A stretch of DNA of 64,000 bases from Tabrizicola fusiformis (GCF_013328815.1 NZ_JABUHN010000006.1:236860-300859), one strand, 5' to 3'. Numbered from the stretch's first letter, positions 43,773 through 52,854 are shown. Made by a program: numbers and translations. Notes: a model not told the origin generated them from the sequence alone.

Positions 43773-44312
43773 CTGGCCCGCCGCCCCCACAATGCCCCGC
43801 CGCAACGCGACACCGGACCGCGCATCAATGATCGCATCCGTTCCCCGGAAATCCGCCTGATCGGCGCCGACGGGGAAAACATCGGGGTTGTCACCCCTTC
43901 GCGTGCGCTGATGCTGGCCGAGGAAGCCGGTCTGGATCTGGTCGAGATCTCGCCCAATGCCGAACCGCCGGTCTGCAAGATCATGGACTTCGGCAAGTTC
44001 AAATACGAGACGCAAAAGCGCGAGGCCGAGGCCCGCAAGAAGCAGCACATCATCGAGATCAAGGAAATCAAGTTCCGCCCCGGAACCGATGACCATGATT
44101 ATCAGGTCAAGATGCGCTCGGTGCTCAAATTCCTGGATGAGGGCGACAAGGTGAAGGTCACCCTGCGCTTCCGTGGCCGCGAAATGGCCCACCAGGAGTT
44201 GGGTCTGGAACTGTTGCAGCGCGTGGCCGCCGATGTCGGCGACAAGGGCAAGATCGAGTCGATGCCCAAGCTGGAAGGCCGCCAGATGGTGATGATGGTC
44301 GGGCCGAAGTAA
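43773..44312 (+). CDS. infC: Translation initiation factor IF-3, apparent CTG start
   Basis: A 179-aa IF-3. The protein reads [20 protein letters not shown] from the second codon, then [33 protein letters not shown], the [14 protein letters not shown] linker and the C-domain ending [11 protein letters not shown]. No ATG, GTG or TTG is in frame before 43911, which would remove the N-domain. CTG at 43773 with GAGAAGG nine bases upstream is the best start; ACG at 43764 is less likely. infC is known to use rare start codons (AUU in E. coli), the basis of IF-3 autoregulation. Confidence 0.93.
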   Translation: MARRPHNAPPQRDTGPRINDRIRSPEIRLIGADGENIGVVTPSRALMLAEEAGLDLVEISPNAEPPVCKIMDFGKFKYETQKREAEARKKQHIIEIKEIKFRPGTDDHDYQVKMRSVLKFLDEGDKVKVTLRFRGREMAHQELGLELLQRVAADVGDKGKIESMPKLEGRQMVMMVGPK

Positions 44313-44333
44313 GCCCTGCCCTCTCGGCAAAAC

Positions 44334-44365
44334 AAAAAGGCGGCAGGTCACCCTGCCGCCTTTTT
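44334..44365. terminator. Bidirectional terminator between infC and prfB
   Basis: AAAAAGGCGGCAGG and CCTGCCGCCTTTTT pair with a TCAC loop and runs of five A and five T, fitting termination of infC (plus) and prfB (minus). Confidence 0.92.
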
Positions 44366-44383
44366 CATGTCCGGCAGCCGGGG

Positions 44384-45511
44384 TCAGTCATCGGCCATCG
44401 CATCGGCCCGGCCCTTGCCCGCCACACCCATCGCCAGCGTCGCCGCCATGAAGCGGTCAAGGTCGCCGTCCAGCACACCCTGGGTATCGCTGGTTTCGTG
44501 GTTGGTGCGCAGGTCTTTGACCATCTGATAGGGTTGCAGCACATAAGAGCGGATCTGGTTGCCCCAGCCGGCGTCGCCCTTGCTTTCATGGGCGTCGTTG
44601 ATCGCGGCGTTCCGCTTGTCCAGTTCCATCTGATAAAGCCGCGCCTTCAGCGCATTCATCGCAATCTCGCGGTTCTGGTGCTGCGATTTCAGCGAGGAGG
44701 TCACCACGATATTGGTCGGGAAGTGGGTGATCCGCACCGCCGAGTCGGTCTTGTTGACGTGCTGGCCACCGGCGCCGGACGACCGGAAGGTGTCGATGCG
44801 GATGTCCTTGTCCAGCACCTCGATCTCGATATTGTCATCCACCACCGGATAGACCCAGACGCTGGCGAACGACGTCTGCCGCTTGTCGCCCGAACCGAAG
44901 GGGCTGATCCGCACCAGCCGATGCACCCCGGATTCGGATTTCAGCCAGCCATAGGCATTGCGCCCCGACACCTTGTAGGCGACCGATTTGATCCCCGCCT
45001 CTTCGCCGGGGGTCTCGGACAGCATTTCCACCTGATAGCCCTTGCGCTCGGCCCAGCGGACATACATCCGCGCCAGCATCTCGGCCCAGTCCTGGCTTTC
45101 GGTGCCGCCGGCGCCGGCGTTGATTTCAAGGAAGGTGTCGTTGCCGTCGGCCTCACCGTCCAGAAGCGCCTCAAGCTCTTTCTGCGCCGCCTCTTCGACA
45201 AGGGCGCGCAGCGAACCTTCGGCCTCGGTCACGATCTCGGCGTCGTCCTCCATCTCGCCCAGCTCGATCAGCTCGACATTGTCCTTCAGCCCTGCTGCAA
45301 GCCGCTTGTAGGTGCCCATCGCGTCGATCAGCGCCTGCCGCTCGCGCATCAGCTTTTGCGCTTTGGCCGGATCGTTCCACAGATCGGGCGCCTCGATCAG
45401 CGCATCGAACTCTTCCAGCCGGTGCGGCGCGGTTTCCCAATCCAGCCGCTGCGCCAGAAGCTTCAGCGATTTCTCGATCTGCTCGATATGGTTCAGCGTC
45501 TCGGCGCGCAT
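44384..45511 (-). CDS. prfB: Peptide chain release factor 2
   Basis: A 375-aa class I release factor reading UAA and UGA. The anticodon-like SPF is in VRISPFGSGDKRQTSF and the catalytic GGQ in GAGGQHVNKTDSAVR. The whole frame is open from ATG 45511 (AAGGA eight bases upstream), so the programmed +1 frameshift near codon 25 found in many bacteria is absent. It shares a bidirectional terminator with infC. Element copy D lies 66 bp upstream. Confidence 0.96.
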   Translation of the reverse strand: MRAETLNHIEQIEKSLKLLAQRLDWETAPHRLEEFDALIEAPDLWNDPAKAQKLMRERQALIDAMGTYKRLAAGLKDNVELIELGEMEDDAEIVTEAEGSLRALVEEAAQKELEALLDGEADGNDTFLEINAGAGGTESQDWAEMLARMYVRWAERKGYQVEMLSETPGEEAGIKSVAYKVSGRNAYGWLKSESGVHRLVRISPFGSGDKRQTSFASVWVYPVVDDNIEIEVLDKDIRIDTFRSSGAGGQHVNKTDSAVRITHFPTNIVVTSSLKSQHQNREIAMNALKARLYQMELDKRNAAINDAHESKGDAGWGNQIRSYVLQPYQMVKDLRTNHETSDTQGVLDGDLDRFMAATLAMGVAGKGRADAMADD

Positions 45512-45576
45512 GGCGGTTCCTTCCAAATTCGGCGCGGTGATAGCGCGGCCCAAGCCACGGAGCAAGGGAGCCGCCC

Positions 45577-45660
45577 TTCATCTTGGTCCAAATATCCCCC
45601 GCGGAGCGTCCGCGGCAGGCGGCGGGAGCCTCCGGCGGGGATATTTATCGCCAAGATGAA
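45577..45660. repeat. Intergenic element copy D, inverted pair
   Basis: TTCATCTTGG at 45577-45586 and its inverted copy CCAAGATGAA at 45651-45660 bracket AAATATCC and GGATATTT edges. Internal hairpin CCGCGGA / TCCGCGG is at 45599-45615. It lies between the PBP1A gene and prfB and is the only copy with both ends in opposite orientation. Confidence 0.75.
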
Positions 45661-45669
45661 ATGGCAGGG

Positions 45670-48216
45670 TCAGTAAAGCCCACCGGAACTAAGCGTGCCG
45701 AAATCGGCCTTTTTCGGCACCGCCTTCTGCTGACCGTCCGAGGTGGTGACGGTATCGACCTGTTCGCTGCCGCTGTCGGTCTCGCCATAGGCGAAGAGCG
45801 GCAGGTTCGAACCCATGGCGAAACCGCCGTCCACCATCGCGTCAAGGCCGAAGAGAACCTCTTCACCTTCGCGGAAATATTCCGAAATTACGTTAGGGCC
45901 CGAGGCATCGGGGCCGAGCTTGGCCCCCGTGAAGCGGTCGATCTTCTGGAAATACCCCCCCGGGGGCACCTTGAATTCGGTGCCGCCAAAGCGTTTGACG
46001 GCTTCGGACATAAATTCCTGAAAGATCGGAACGCAGAGCGTGCCGCCAAAGGCACCGGGGCCAAGGCTGCGCGGCTGGTCAAAGCCAAGGTAGCAGCCCG
46101 CCACGATGTTCGAGGTATAGCCGATGAACCAGACATCCTTGGCGTCATTGGTGGTGCCGGTCTTGCCCGCCACCGGCACCGGCAGCCGCACGCCGGTTCC
46201 CGAGCCGCGCTGGATCACGCCCTGCATCATCGACGTAAGTTGATAGGCGGTGATGGCATCCATCACCCGCTCGCGGTTGGAGGTGATCTGCACGCCCTCG
46301 CCCGAGGGCAGGCTGTCATCGCCACAATCGGTGCATTGGCGCTGGTCATGACGGTAGATGGTCTTGCCCCGGCGGTCCTGCACGCGGTCCACCAGCGTCG
46401 GCTCGACCCGCTCGCCGCCATTGGCGAACATGGCATAGGCGGCCACCATCTTGAACAGCGTGGTCTCCTGCGCGCCAAGGCTGTTGGCCAGCAAGGGTTG
46501 CAGCCGGGAATAGACGCCGAACCGCTCGGCATAGCCCGCCACCGTGTCCATGCCGATTTCCTGCGCGATCCGCACCGTCATCAGGTTCCGGCTCTGCTCG
46601 ATCCCGGTGCGCAGCGGCGTCGGGCCATAGAATTTGTTCGAGGCGTTCTTGGGCGTCCACAGGCCCTGCGGCGTTTCAATCTCGATCGGGGCATCGACCA
46701 CGATCGTCGCCGGGGTAAAGCCCGAATCCAGTGCCGCCGCATAGACAAAGGGCTTGAACGAGGAACCGGGCTGCCGCGTCGCCTGCGTGGCGCGGTTGAA
46801 GACCGAAGCCTGATAGCTGAAGCCACCCTGAATCGCCATCACCCGGCCGGTGTTCACGTCCATCGCCATGAAGCCGCCCTGCACCTCGGGCACCTGCCGC
46901 AGGGACCAGCGCACAAAGCTGCCATCCTCGTCCGAGGTGACGGCGCGCACCATGACCACATCGCCCACCTCGACCAGATCGGCGGGCACCCGGGCCTTCT
47001 TGGCCAGCTTGCCATCTGCCAGCCGCTTGCGCGCCCAGGTCACGTCTTCGGCCGGGATGGTGCCGGTATCCGCCTCCCCCTCGATCCCGACGGTGGCGGT
47101 CTTTTCGCCCAGTTCCAGCACGACGGCGGCCTTCCAGCCTTCGACATCGCGGGGCAGTTCGGTGACTTCGGCCAGTGCCGGGCGCCAGTCGGACAGTTTC
47201 TCGATCGGCAGCGCCTTGCCGGTGCCGCGCCAGACGCCCTGATTGCGGTCGTATTTCTCAAGCCCCCGGCGCAGGGCGCGGGCGGCGAGTTCCTGCAACT
47301 CGGGGTCCATGGTGGCGCGGATCGAGAGGCCGCCGCCAAAGAATTCCTCCTGCCCGAAGGTGCCCGACAACTGACGGCGGATTTCGTCAGTGAAGTAGTC
47401 GCGCGGCGGCAGGGCGGTGCGGAAGGCCGGGAAATCGCCGTTCTGCACCGTCAAGAGCGGCTCTGCCGCCGCCGCCTTGGCGACCGCCGGGTCCAGATAG
47501 CCGTTCTGCGCCATCTCGTTCAGCACATAGTTGCGCCGCTCGATCAGCCGATCCTTGTTGCGCACCGGATGGAAATCCGAAGGCGCCTTGGGCAAGGAGG
47601 CCAGCGTGGCCGCCTCGGCGGGGGAAAGCTGATCCAGCGTCTTGTTGAAATAGGTCTGCGCCGCCGCCGCCACCCCATAGGAGTTCTGGCCAAGGAAAAT
47701 CTCGTTCAGATACAGCTCAAGGATCTTGTCCTTGGACAGCGTTTCTTCCAGCCGCGAGGCGAGGATGATTTCCTTGATCTTGCGCTCGACCGAGCGTGAG
47801 CCGTCCAGCAGGAAGTTCTTCATCACCTGCTGAGTGATGGTTGAGGCGCCGCGCAGGTTCTGGCCCCGGCTGATCACCGCATCGCGGAAAGCCGCGATCA
47901 TGCCGGTCACGTCATAACCCTTGTGGGTGTAGAAATGCTTGTCCTCGGCCGAAACGAAGGCATCCTTCACCAGCTTGGGCATGTCCTCGATGGCAACGAA
48001 CAGCCGGCGCTCCTGCGCGAATTCGTCGATGATGCGGCCCTCGCCGGAATAGATGCGGCTGATGGTCGGCGGGGTATATTGCGCCAGGCTTTCATGGCTG
48101 GGCAGATCGGCGGAGTAGATGTAGAAAATCGCGCCGACCGACAGGGCCCCGAACAGAAGCCCCAGCGTGATCGCCGTGAAAAGCGCCCCGAAAAAGGAGC
48201 CGATGAACCTGACCAC
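45670..48216 (-). CDS. Penicillin-binding protein 1A
   Basis: An 848-aa bifunctional peptidoglycan synthase. After an N-terminal membrane helix (about residues 10-33), the glycosyltransferase-51 domain shows SAEDKHFYTHKGYDVTGM and RGASTITQQVMKNFLL. The transpeptidase has SSFK in RQPGSSFKPFVYAA, SRN in QSRNLMTVRIAQ and KTG in VAGKTGTTNDAKDVWF. A beta-rich insert lies between them (about residues 320-430). It follows the amidase gene by about 115 bp, an arrangement I recognise from other alphaproteobacteria. Confidence 0.95.
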   Translation of the reverse strand: MVRFIGSFFGALFTAITLGLLFGALSVGAIFYIYSADLPSHESLAQYTPPTISRIYSGEGRIIDEFAQERRLFVAIEDMPKLVKDAFVSAEDKHFYTHKGYDVTGMIAAFRDAVISRGQNLRGASTITQQVMKNFLLDGSRSVERKIKEIILASRLEETLSKDKILELYLNEIFLGQNSYGVAAAAQTYFNKTLDQLSPAEAATLASLPKAPSDFHPVRNKDRLIERRNYVLNEMAQNGYLDPAVAKAAAAEPLLTVQNGDFPAFRTALPPRDYFTDEIRRQLSGTFGQEEFFGGGLSIRATMDPELQELAARALRRGLEKYDRNQGVWRGTGKALPIEKLSDWRPALAEVTELPRDVEGWKAAVVLELGEKTATVGIEGEADTGTIPAEDVTWARKRLADGKLAKKARVPADLVEVGDVVMVRAVTSDEDGSFVRWSLRQVPEVQGGFMAMDVNTGRVMAIQGGFSYQASVFNRATQATRQPGSSFKPFVYAAALDSGFTPATIVVDAPIEIETPQGLWTPKNASNKFYGPTPLRTGIEQSRNLMTVRIAQEIGMDTVAGYAERFGVYSRLQPLLANSLGAQETTLFKMVAAYAMFANGGERVEPTLVDRVQDRRGKTIYRHDQRQCTDCGDDSLPSGEGVQITSNRERVMDAITAYQLTSMMQGVIQRGSGTGVRLPVPVAGKTGTTNDAKDVWFIGYTSNIVAGCYLGFDQPRSLGPGAFGGTLCVPIFQEFMSEAVKRFGGTEFKVPPGGYFQKIDRFTGAKLGPDASGPNVISEYFREGEEVLFGLDAMVDGGFAMGSNLPLFAYGETDSGSEQVDTVTTSDGQQKAVPKKADFGTLSSGGLY

Positions 48217-48330
48217 GCCCTGAAACCCCGCCCACCTGTCTGCGCCCGCGTCTTCTATACAGGCTTGGCCACAAGGTCAAAGCAACAGGCCGCGATCCGG
48301 CGCCGAATGCGCGGCTTTCGCCACGGGGTC

Positions 48331-49533
48331 TCAGGGCGCGACCGAAGCCCCCAGAACTCGGTCTTCCGCCGCCCAGGCCAAGAGCCCGTCGCGCAGCGCC
48401 AGCGCCATGCGCGACCGCCATTCCGGGTCGGTCAGCCGCTTGAGGTCGCGCGCCGAAGACATGAAGCCCAACTCCACCAGAACCGAGGGGATGTCAGGCG
48501 ATTTCAGCACCGAAAACCCGGCCTGCTGGCGGGGATGGCGGTGCATCCGCAGATCGGCGGCCTTGATCGCCGCCTCCAGCGCCAGCGCAAGCCGGTCGGT
48601 GCGCGGGCTGGTCTCGGCCCGGGCCATATCCATCAGCACCTGCGCCACAAGGTCGTCCTGCTGCGTCAGGTCCACCCCCGCCAGCAGGTCGTCGCGGTCG
48701 TGCCGGGCCGCAAGCGTTTCCGAGGCGGCATCGGTCGCCTCTTCCGACAGGGTATAGATCGTGGCTCCCACCGCCTCGCCCTCGGCAATCGCATCGGCAT
48801 GAAGCGAGACAAAGACCGAGGCCCCCGCCGCCCGCGCAATGGAAATCCGCGTCTCCAGCGGCACAAAGACATCGCCCTCGCGCGTCATCACCACGCTGAA
48901 GCGGCCATCGCGCAGCAAAAGCTCCTTCAACTCGCGCGCGAAGGTCAGCATCAGTTGCGCCTCTTTCGCGCCGTCGCGTTCGGCCCCGGGGTCGATGCCG
49001 CCATGTCCGGGGTCCAGCACCACGACCAGCGGCCCCGCCTGCTGCCGCGGCAGGGGGGCCAGATCGGCGGGCCGGGGCACCGCCCATTCCGGCGGCTCGG
49101 GCTGGGCCGCCGCCGCCACGAAATCCGCCGCTGCCGCCGGGGCAAGATGCAGCCGCAGCCGCACCGCCCCCGCGGTCACCATTTCGGAGCGGGTCACCAG
49201 CATCGGGCCGGGCAATTCCATCACCAGCCGCGACCAGCCGGGCCGGAACACCCCCGCCCGCAGCACCACCCCCTTGGGCCGCGCCACGCTGTCCAGTCCG
49301 CTCCAGTCCACCTCGCGCAGGTCCAGCACCAGCCGCGGCGGGTCCGCCTTCACCCGCACCCGCCAGGGCACCGGCTGCGACAGGGCAAGATCAAGGTCGA
49401 TCCCGCCCGCCCCCCCGGTAATGGCCGACCCCGCCGCCTCCAGCCGCGCCAGCGCCGACAGCTCCTGCGGTGCCACAGGCCCGGCGCAGCACAGGCCCAG
49501 CACCCCGAGCAGCACTGCGACCAGCGCTTTCAT
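48331..49533 (-). CDS. N-acetylmuramoyl-L-alanine amidase (AmiC type)
   Basis: A 400-aa periplasmic amidase that cleaves peptidoglycan side chains, used in cell separation. It has a signal peptide (MKALVAVLLGVLGLCCAGPV), an AMIN-like targeting domain at about residues 30-130, and an Amidase_3 domain with Zn ligands in VVLDPGHGGIDPGA, FVSLHADA and the catalytic Glu in SVLVELGFMSS. The ATG at 49533 is part of the CCAAGATGAA edge of element copy E, a notable coincidence. Followed by PBP1A. Confidence 0.92.
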   Translation of the reverse strand: MKALVAVLLGVLGLCCAGPVAPQELSALARLEAAGSAITGGAGGIDLDLALSQPVPWRVRVKADPPRLVLDLREVDWSGLDSVARPKGVVLRAGVFRPGWSRLVMELPGPMLVTRSEMVTAGAVRLRLHLAPAAAADFVAAAAQPEPPEWAVPRPADLAPLPRQQAGPLVVVLDPGHGGIDPGAERDGAKEAQLMLTFARELKELLLRDGRFSVVMTREGDVFVPLETRISIARAAGASVFVSLHADAIAEGEAVGATIYTLSEEATDAASETLAARHDRDDLLAGVDLTQQDDLVAQVLMDMARAETSPRTDRLALALEAAIKAADLRMHRHPRQQAGFSVLKSPDIPSVLVELGFMSSARDLKRLTDPEWRSRMALALRDGLLAWAAEDRVLGASVAP

Positions 49534-49566
49534 CTTGGCCCAAATATCCCCGCCGGAGGCTCCGAC
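49528..49566 (-). repeat. Intergenic element copy E, supplying the amidase start codon
   Basis: On the plus strand TTTCATCTTGG, CCC, AAATATCC and a GC-rich GGAG-G-CTCC hairpin. On the minus strand the terminal CCAAGATGAA contains the amidase ATG at 49533 in frame. Confidence 0.7.
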
Positions 49567-49567
49567 C

Positions 49568-50719
49568 CTAGCCACGGGCACCGCGCCCGGCCATATGGGC
49601 CTTCAGCCGTGCCAGACCCTCGACGATATCCGCCGTCGCCCCGGCATAGGAAAACCGCAGCCAATGCGCCCCGCGCCGGGGATCGAAATCCAGCCCCGGC
49701 GTCACCGCCACTCCGGCCTCGTGCAGGATCTCCTCGGCGAAGGCCAGACTGTTGTCGGTCAGCTCTGAGATGTCGGCATAGATGTAGAAGGCCCCGTCCG
49801 GCGGCGCGATGCGGGTGAAACCCGCAGCAGGCAGCCCTTCCAGCATCAGGCGGCGGTTTTCGGCATAGGTGGCGCGGTTCGCCTCCAGTTCCTCCACACA
49901 ATCCAGCGCGGCAAGGGCCGCGACCTGGCTGGCATGGGGCGGGCAGATGAACAGGTTCTGCGCCAGCCGCTCCACCGTGCGGATATGATCCTCGGGCACC
50001 ACCATCCAGCCCAGCCGCCAGCCGGTCATGCTGAAATACTTGGAGAACGAGTTGATGACATAGCAATCGTCGCTGATCTCCAGCGCCGAGACCGCGCGGC
50101 TCCCGTAATGCAGCCCGTGATAGATTTCATCCGAAACAAAGCTGATCCCGCGCTGATCGCAATGACCGATCAGCGCGCCCAGTGCCGCGCGGTCCAACAT
50201 CGTGCCGCTGGGATTGCCCGGCGAGGCCACGATCAGCCCCTGCAGGTCATGGCCGGCAAGGTCGGCCGGCACCGGTTGCAGCCGGTTTTCAAGGTCGGCA
50301 GGGATGCCCACCGGTTCCAGACTCATCGCGCGCAGGATCTGGCGATAGCTGGGATAGCCCGGCTCGCCCAGCCCCACCCGGTCACCCGCGTCGAACAGCG
50401 CGGCGAAGGTCAGCAGGAAGGCGCCAGAAGATCCCGAGGTCACCACCACGCGGTCGGGGTTCAGATCGACGCCATACCAGCGGTGATACAGCGCGGCGAT
50501 GCCCGCGCGCAGCGCGGGCAGGCCCAGCGAGGTGGTATAGCCCAAGGGCTGCTCCAGCGCCGCCGCCAGCGCGGCCCGCGCGCCTGCGGGGGCCGCCGTG
50601 CCGGGCTGGCCCACCTCCATATGGATGATCCGGCGGCCCGCCGCTTCAAGCTGCCGCGCCGCTTCGACCACATCCATCACGATGAAGGGATCGACCTCAC
50701 CCCGCCTTGATCTTCGCAT
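49568..50719 (-). CDS. PLP-dependent class I/II aminotransferase
   Basis: A 383-aa fold-type I aminotransferase. Visible are the N-terminal RIIHMEVGQPGTAAP, TSGSSGAFLLTFAAL, the Asp region IVASPGNPSGTML, FVSDEIYHGLHYG, and the PLP-Lys in NSFSKYFSMTGWRLGWMVVP. The C-terminal PPDGAFYIYADISE is typical of aspartate/aromatic aminotransferases. Specificity is not deducible. It shares a divergent promoter region (about 80 bp) with the ScsC/DsbA-like gene. Confidence 0.92.
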   Translation of the reverse strand: MRRSRRGEVDPFIVMDVVEAARQLEAAGRRIIHMEVGQPGTAAPAGARAALAAALEQPLGYTTSLGLPALRAGIAALYHRWYGVDLNPDRVVVTSGSSGAFLLTFAALFDAGDRVGLGEPGYPSYRQILRAMSLEPVGIPADLENRLQPVPADLAGHDLQGLIVASPGNPSGTMLDRAALGALIGHCDQRGISFVSDEIYHGLHYGSRAVSALEISDDCYVINSFSKYFSMTGWRLGWMVVPEDHIRTVERLAQNLFICPPHASQVAALAALDCVEELEANRATYAENRRLMLEGLPAAGFTRIAPPDGAFYIYADISELTDNSLAFAEEILHEAGVAVTPGLDFDPRRGAHWLRFSYAGATADIVEGLARLKAHMAGRGARG

Positions 50720-50798
50720 CGCCCCGCCCCTATTGTCGCGCCCATGTTCCCGCGACGGGCCGGAAGGTCAAGCCCGCGCCAGCCCAGCCGGAGTTCCG

Positions 50799-51548
50799 AT
50801 GCGTCCCATCCTTGCCGCCCTGCCCCTTGCCATCGCCCTCATGGGCACGGCTGCCCATGCCGAAGGCGCCGCCCCGATGACCGAGGCCGAGCGGGCCGCC
50901 TTCCGGGCCGAGGTGCGGGCCTATCTTCTGGAAAATCCCGAGGTGCTGATTGAGGCGATGGATGTCCTGCAATCGCGTGAGGCGGAAACCGCCGCCGCCC
51001 GCGATGTGCAGATGCTGGCCGACAACAAGGAGGCGCTGCTGAACGACCCGGCCTCATGGGTGGGCGGCAACCCGCAGGGCGATATCACCATTGTCGAATT
51101 CACCGATTACCGCTGCGGCTATTGCCGCAAGGCTTTTGCCGAGGTCGAGGAACTGGTGAAATCCGACGGCAATATCCGCTTCGTCCTCAAGGAGTTCCCG
51201 ATTCTGGGCGAAGATTCGATGATCTCGTCGCGCTTTGCCATCGCGGTGCGGCAGTTGCATGGCGATGAAGCTTACAAGAAGGCGCATGACGCGCTGATCA
51301 CCCTGCGCGGCAGCCCGGATGCGGCCACGCTGGGCGCGCTGGCGGTTGATCTCGGGCTTGAGGCCGGGCCGATCATCGCGCGGATGAATGCCGATGAGGT
51401 GACGGCGGTGATCGCCGCCAACCATGCGATGGCCGACAAGTTGCAGATCACCGGCACACCGACCTTCGTTCTGGGCGACCAGCTCTTGCGCGGCTATGTG
51501 CCGCTGGATGCGATGCGCCAGTTGGTCGAGGACGAGCGGGCGGGCTGA
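50799..51548 (+). CDS. DsbA-family thiol-disulfide protein with ScsC-type N-terminus
   Basis: A 249-aa periplasmic protein. Signal peptide: ILAALPLAIALMGTAAHA. Residues about 25-70 (TEAERAAFRAEVRAYLLENP then EVLIEAMDVLQ) match the ScsC oligomerisation helix region. The thioredoxin fold has the active site CGYC in FTDYRCGYCRKAFAEVEEL and the cis-Pro loop in QITGTPTFVLGDQL. It probably forms or isomerises disulfides in exported proteins. GGAG lies five bases before ATG 50799. Confidence 0.92.
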   Translation: MRPILAALPLAIALMGTAAHAEGAAPMTEAERAAFRAEVRAYLLENPEVLIEAMDVLQSREAETAAARDVQMLADNKEALLNDPASWVGGNPQGDITIVEFTDYRCGYCRKAFAEVEELVKSDGNIRFVLKEFPILGEDSMISSRFAIAVRQLHGDEAYKKAHDALITLRGSPDAATLGALAVDLGLEAGPIIARMNADEVTAVIAANHAMADKLQITGTPTFVLGDQLLRGYVPLDAMRQLVEDERAG

Positions 51549-51551
51549 GGA

Positions 51552-52763
51552 TCAGCCCGCCACCACGGCTGCGGCGCGGGTTTCGCGCCGCGCCAGCACC
51601 ACAAGACCAAAGCCCAGCACAATCAGCGCCAGCCCCAGCACCCCGAAGGCGCCCGAAAGGCCGAACCCCGCAACCAGCGGCGCCGAGACCAGCGGCGACA
51701 CGAATTGCCCCAGAAAGAACGCTGTCGTCAGCAGGCCCGAGGCCCGGCCGCGTTGCGTTTCGGGCACCCGCGCCATGAACCATGTGGTGTAGTTCGGCAT
51801 CGACGGCCCCATGCCCAGCCCCGCCAACACTGACCCGGCCAGCACCCATTCCCAGCTTGTGGCATAGGCATGGCACAAAAGCCCCGCGCCCATCAGCACG
51901 AAACTGCCGGCAAACACCCCGATTGCCGAAACATGGCGGCGGATGCGGCCATACATCAGCGCGGTGGGCATCGACACCAGCGTCAGCGTCGCCATGATCG
52001 CCGCCACCGCAACCGGGCTGGTCACGCCCATGCCTTCCAGAAGGAAGGGCAGACGGGTCGGCGTGACATAGAAGGTCACCATGAAGACAAAGGCCAACGG
52101 CCCGACAAAGGCATAGGCAGCCCAGGGAAAGCCCGCTTCGGCACGGCTGCGCGGACGCGCGGCGGCCTCGGCCTTGCGCCGGGCAATCTCGCGGCCATGC
52201 GGGGCCAGCGCGATCAGCGCCAGAATGGCCACCGGGATCACCAGCGCGTAGACCGCAAAGGCGCCGCGCCAATGCAGGCTGGACAGCGTGCCGCCCAAAA
52301 GCATGAAGACCACGCCCCCTGCCGACATCGCGGCACCCTGAATGCCCAGAAACCGCGCCCGCGCCGCCCCCTGCCAGAGATCGGCGCTCCATGTCATGGC
52401 CAGCGTCATGGTCAGCGCCACGCCAAAGCCAAGGCAGAGCCGCCCGAGCAGAATCGCCGGCAGGCCGTCGGCCCAAAGCCCGGTAGTGCCACCCACCGCA
52501 TAAAGCAGCGCCGCAGCGATCAGCAGAACCTGCCGGTTTGCCCGGTCGATCAGCCAACCCGAGGCGCCCGCCGCGATCACCACCGCCAGCGATGGCAGCG
52601 TCACGATCAGCCCGGCCAGCGTGTCGATCCCTTCCACCCCGGCGAAATGGCTGCGCAGTCCCGGCAGCGACGAGACGATGGTGGTATTGGCCATGATGGT
52701 CATCGAGGCCATGAACAACACGGCCAGCGTTGCCCCGCGTCCGGGGCCGGTGTTTTCTTGCAT
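51552..52763 (-). CDS. MFS transporter
   Basis: A 403-aa, 12-helix major-facilitator protein with MASMTIMANTTIVSSLPGLR at the N-terminus and motif A-like GASGWLIDRANRQVLLI. The C-terminus is hydrophobic to the end. ATG 52763 is chosen over an in-frame TTG at 52817, although its Shine-Dalgarno is poor. It ends three bases from the convergent ScsC/DsbA-like gene and diverges from a LysR gene that probably controls it. Substrate unknown. Confidence 0.87.
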   Translation of the reverse strand: MQENTGPGRGATLAVLFMASMTIMANTTIVSSLPGLRSHFAGVEGIDTLAGLIVTLPSLAVVIAAGASGWLIDRANRQVLLIAAALLYAVGGTTGLWADGLPAILLGRLCLGFGVALTMTLAMTWSADLWQGAARARFLGIQGAAMSAGGVVFMLLGGTLSSLHWRGAFAVYALVIPVAILALIALAPHGREIARRKAEAAARPRSRAEAGFPWAAYAFVGPLAFVFMVTFYVTPTRLPFLLEGMGVTSPVAVAAIMATLTLVSMPTALMYGRIRRHVSAIGVFAGSFVLMGAGLLCHAYATSWEWVLAGSVLAGLGMGPSMPNYTTWFMARVPETQRGRASGLLTTAFFLGQFVSPLVSAPLVAGFGLSGAFGVLGLALIVLGFGLVVLARRETRAAAVVAG

Positions 52764-52824
52764 CTTGTTACTCGCGTTTCCGGCGCTACTCTTGCGCTCA
52801 TCCAGATTTTTGGACAAGGTGGCA

Positions 52825-52854
52825 ATAAATGGATGGTATGTGCATATAAATGGA
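52825..52854. promoter_or_regulatory. ATAAATGGA direct repeats before the LysR gene
   Basis: ATAAATGGA occurs at 52825-52833 and again at 52846-52854, 21 bp (two helical turns) apart; the second copy contains the LysR ATG at 52850. TCCA-N6-TGGA lies nearby at 52801-52814. A candidate autoregulatory operator. Confidence 0.4.

Noticed and set aside
43911..44312. infC start at the first ATG (43911)
   Set aside because: It would delete the conserved N-terminal domain including RINDRIRS and GENIGVV; the upstream CTG with Shine-Dalgarno is preferred.
44384..45511. Programmed frameshift in prfB
   Set aside because: The frame is open from the ATG with no internal TGA near codon 25, so no frameshift is needed.
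45583..47799. Large plus-strand frame opposite PBP1A
   Set aside because: Shadow frame; the PBP1A catalytic motifs are all on the minus strand.
52764..52817. TTG start for the MFS transporter
   Set aside because: The added 18 residues are polar, not conserved-looking, and would overlap the LTTR-like repeats; ATG 52763 is simpler, though its ribosome-binding site is weak.
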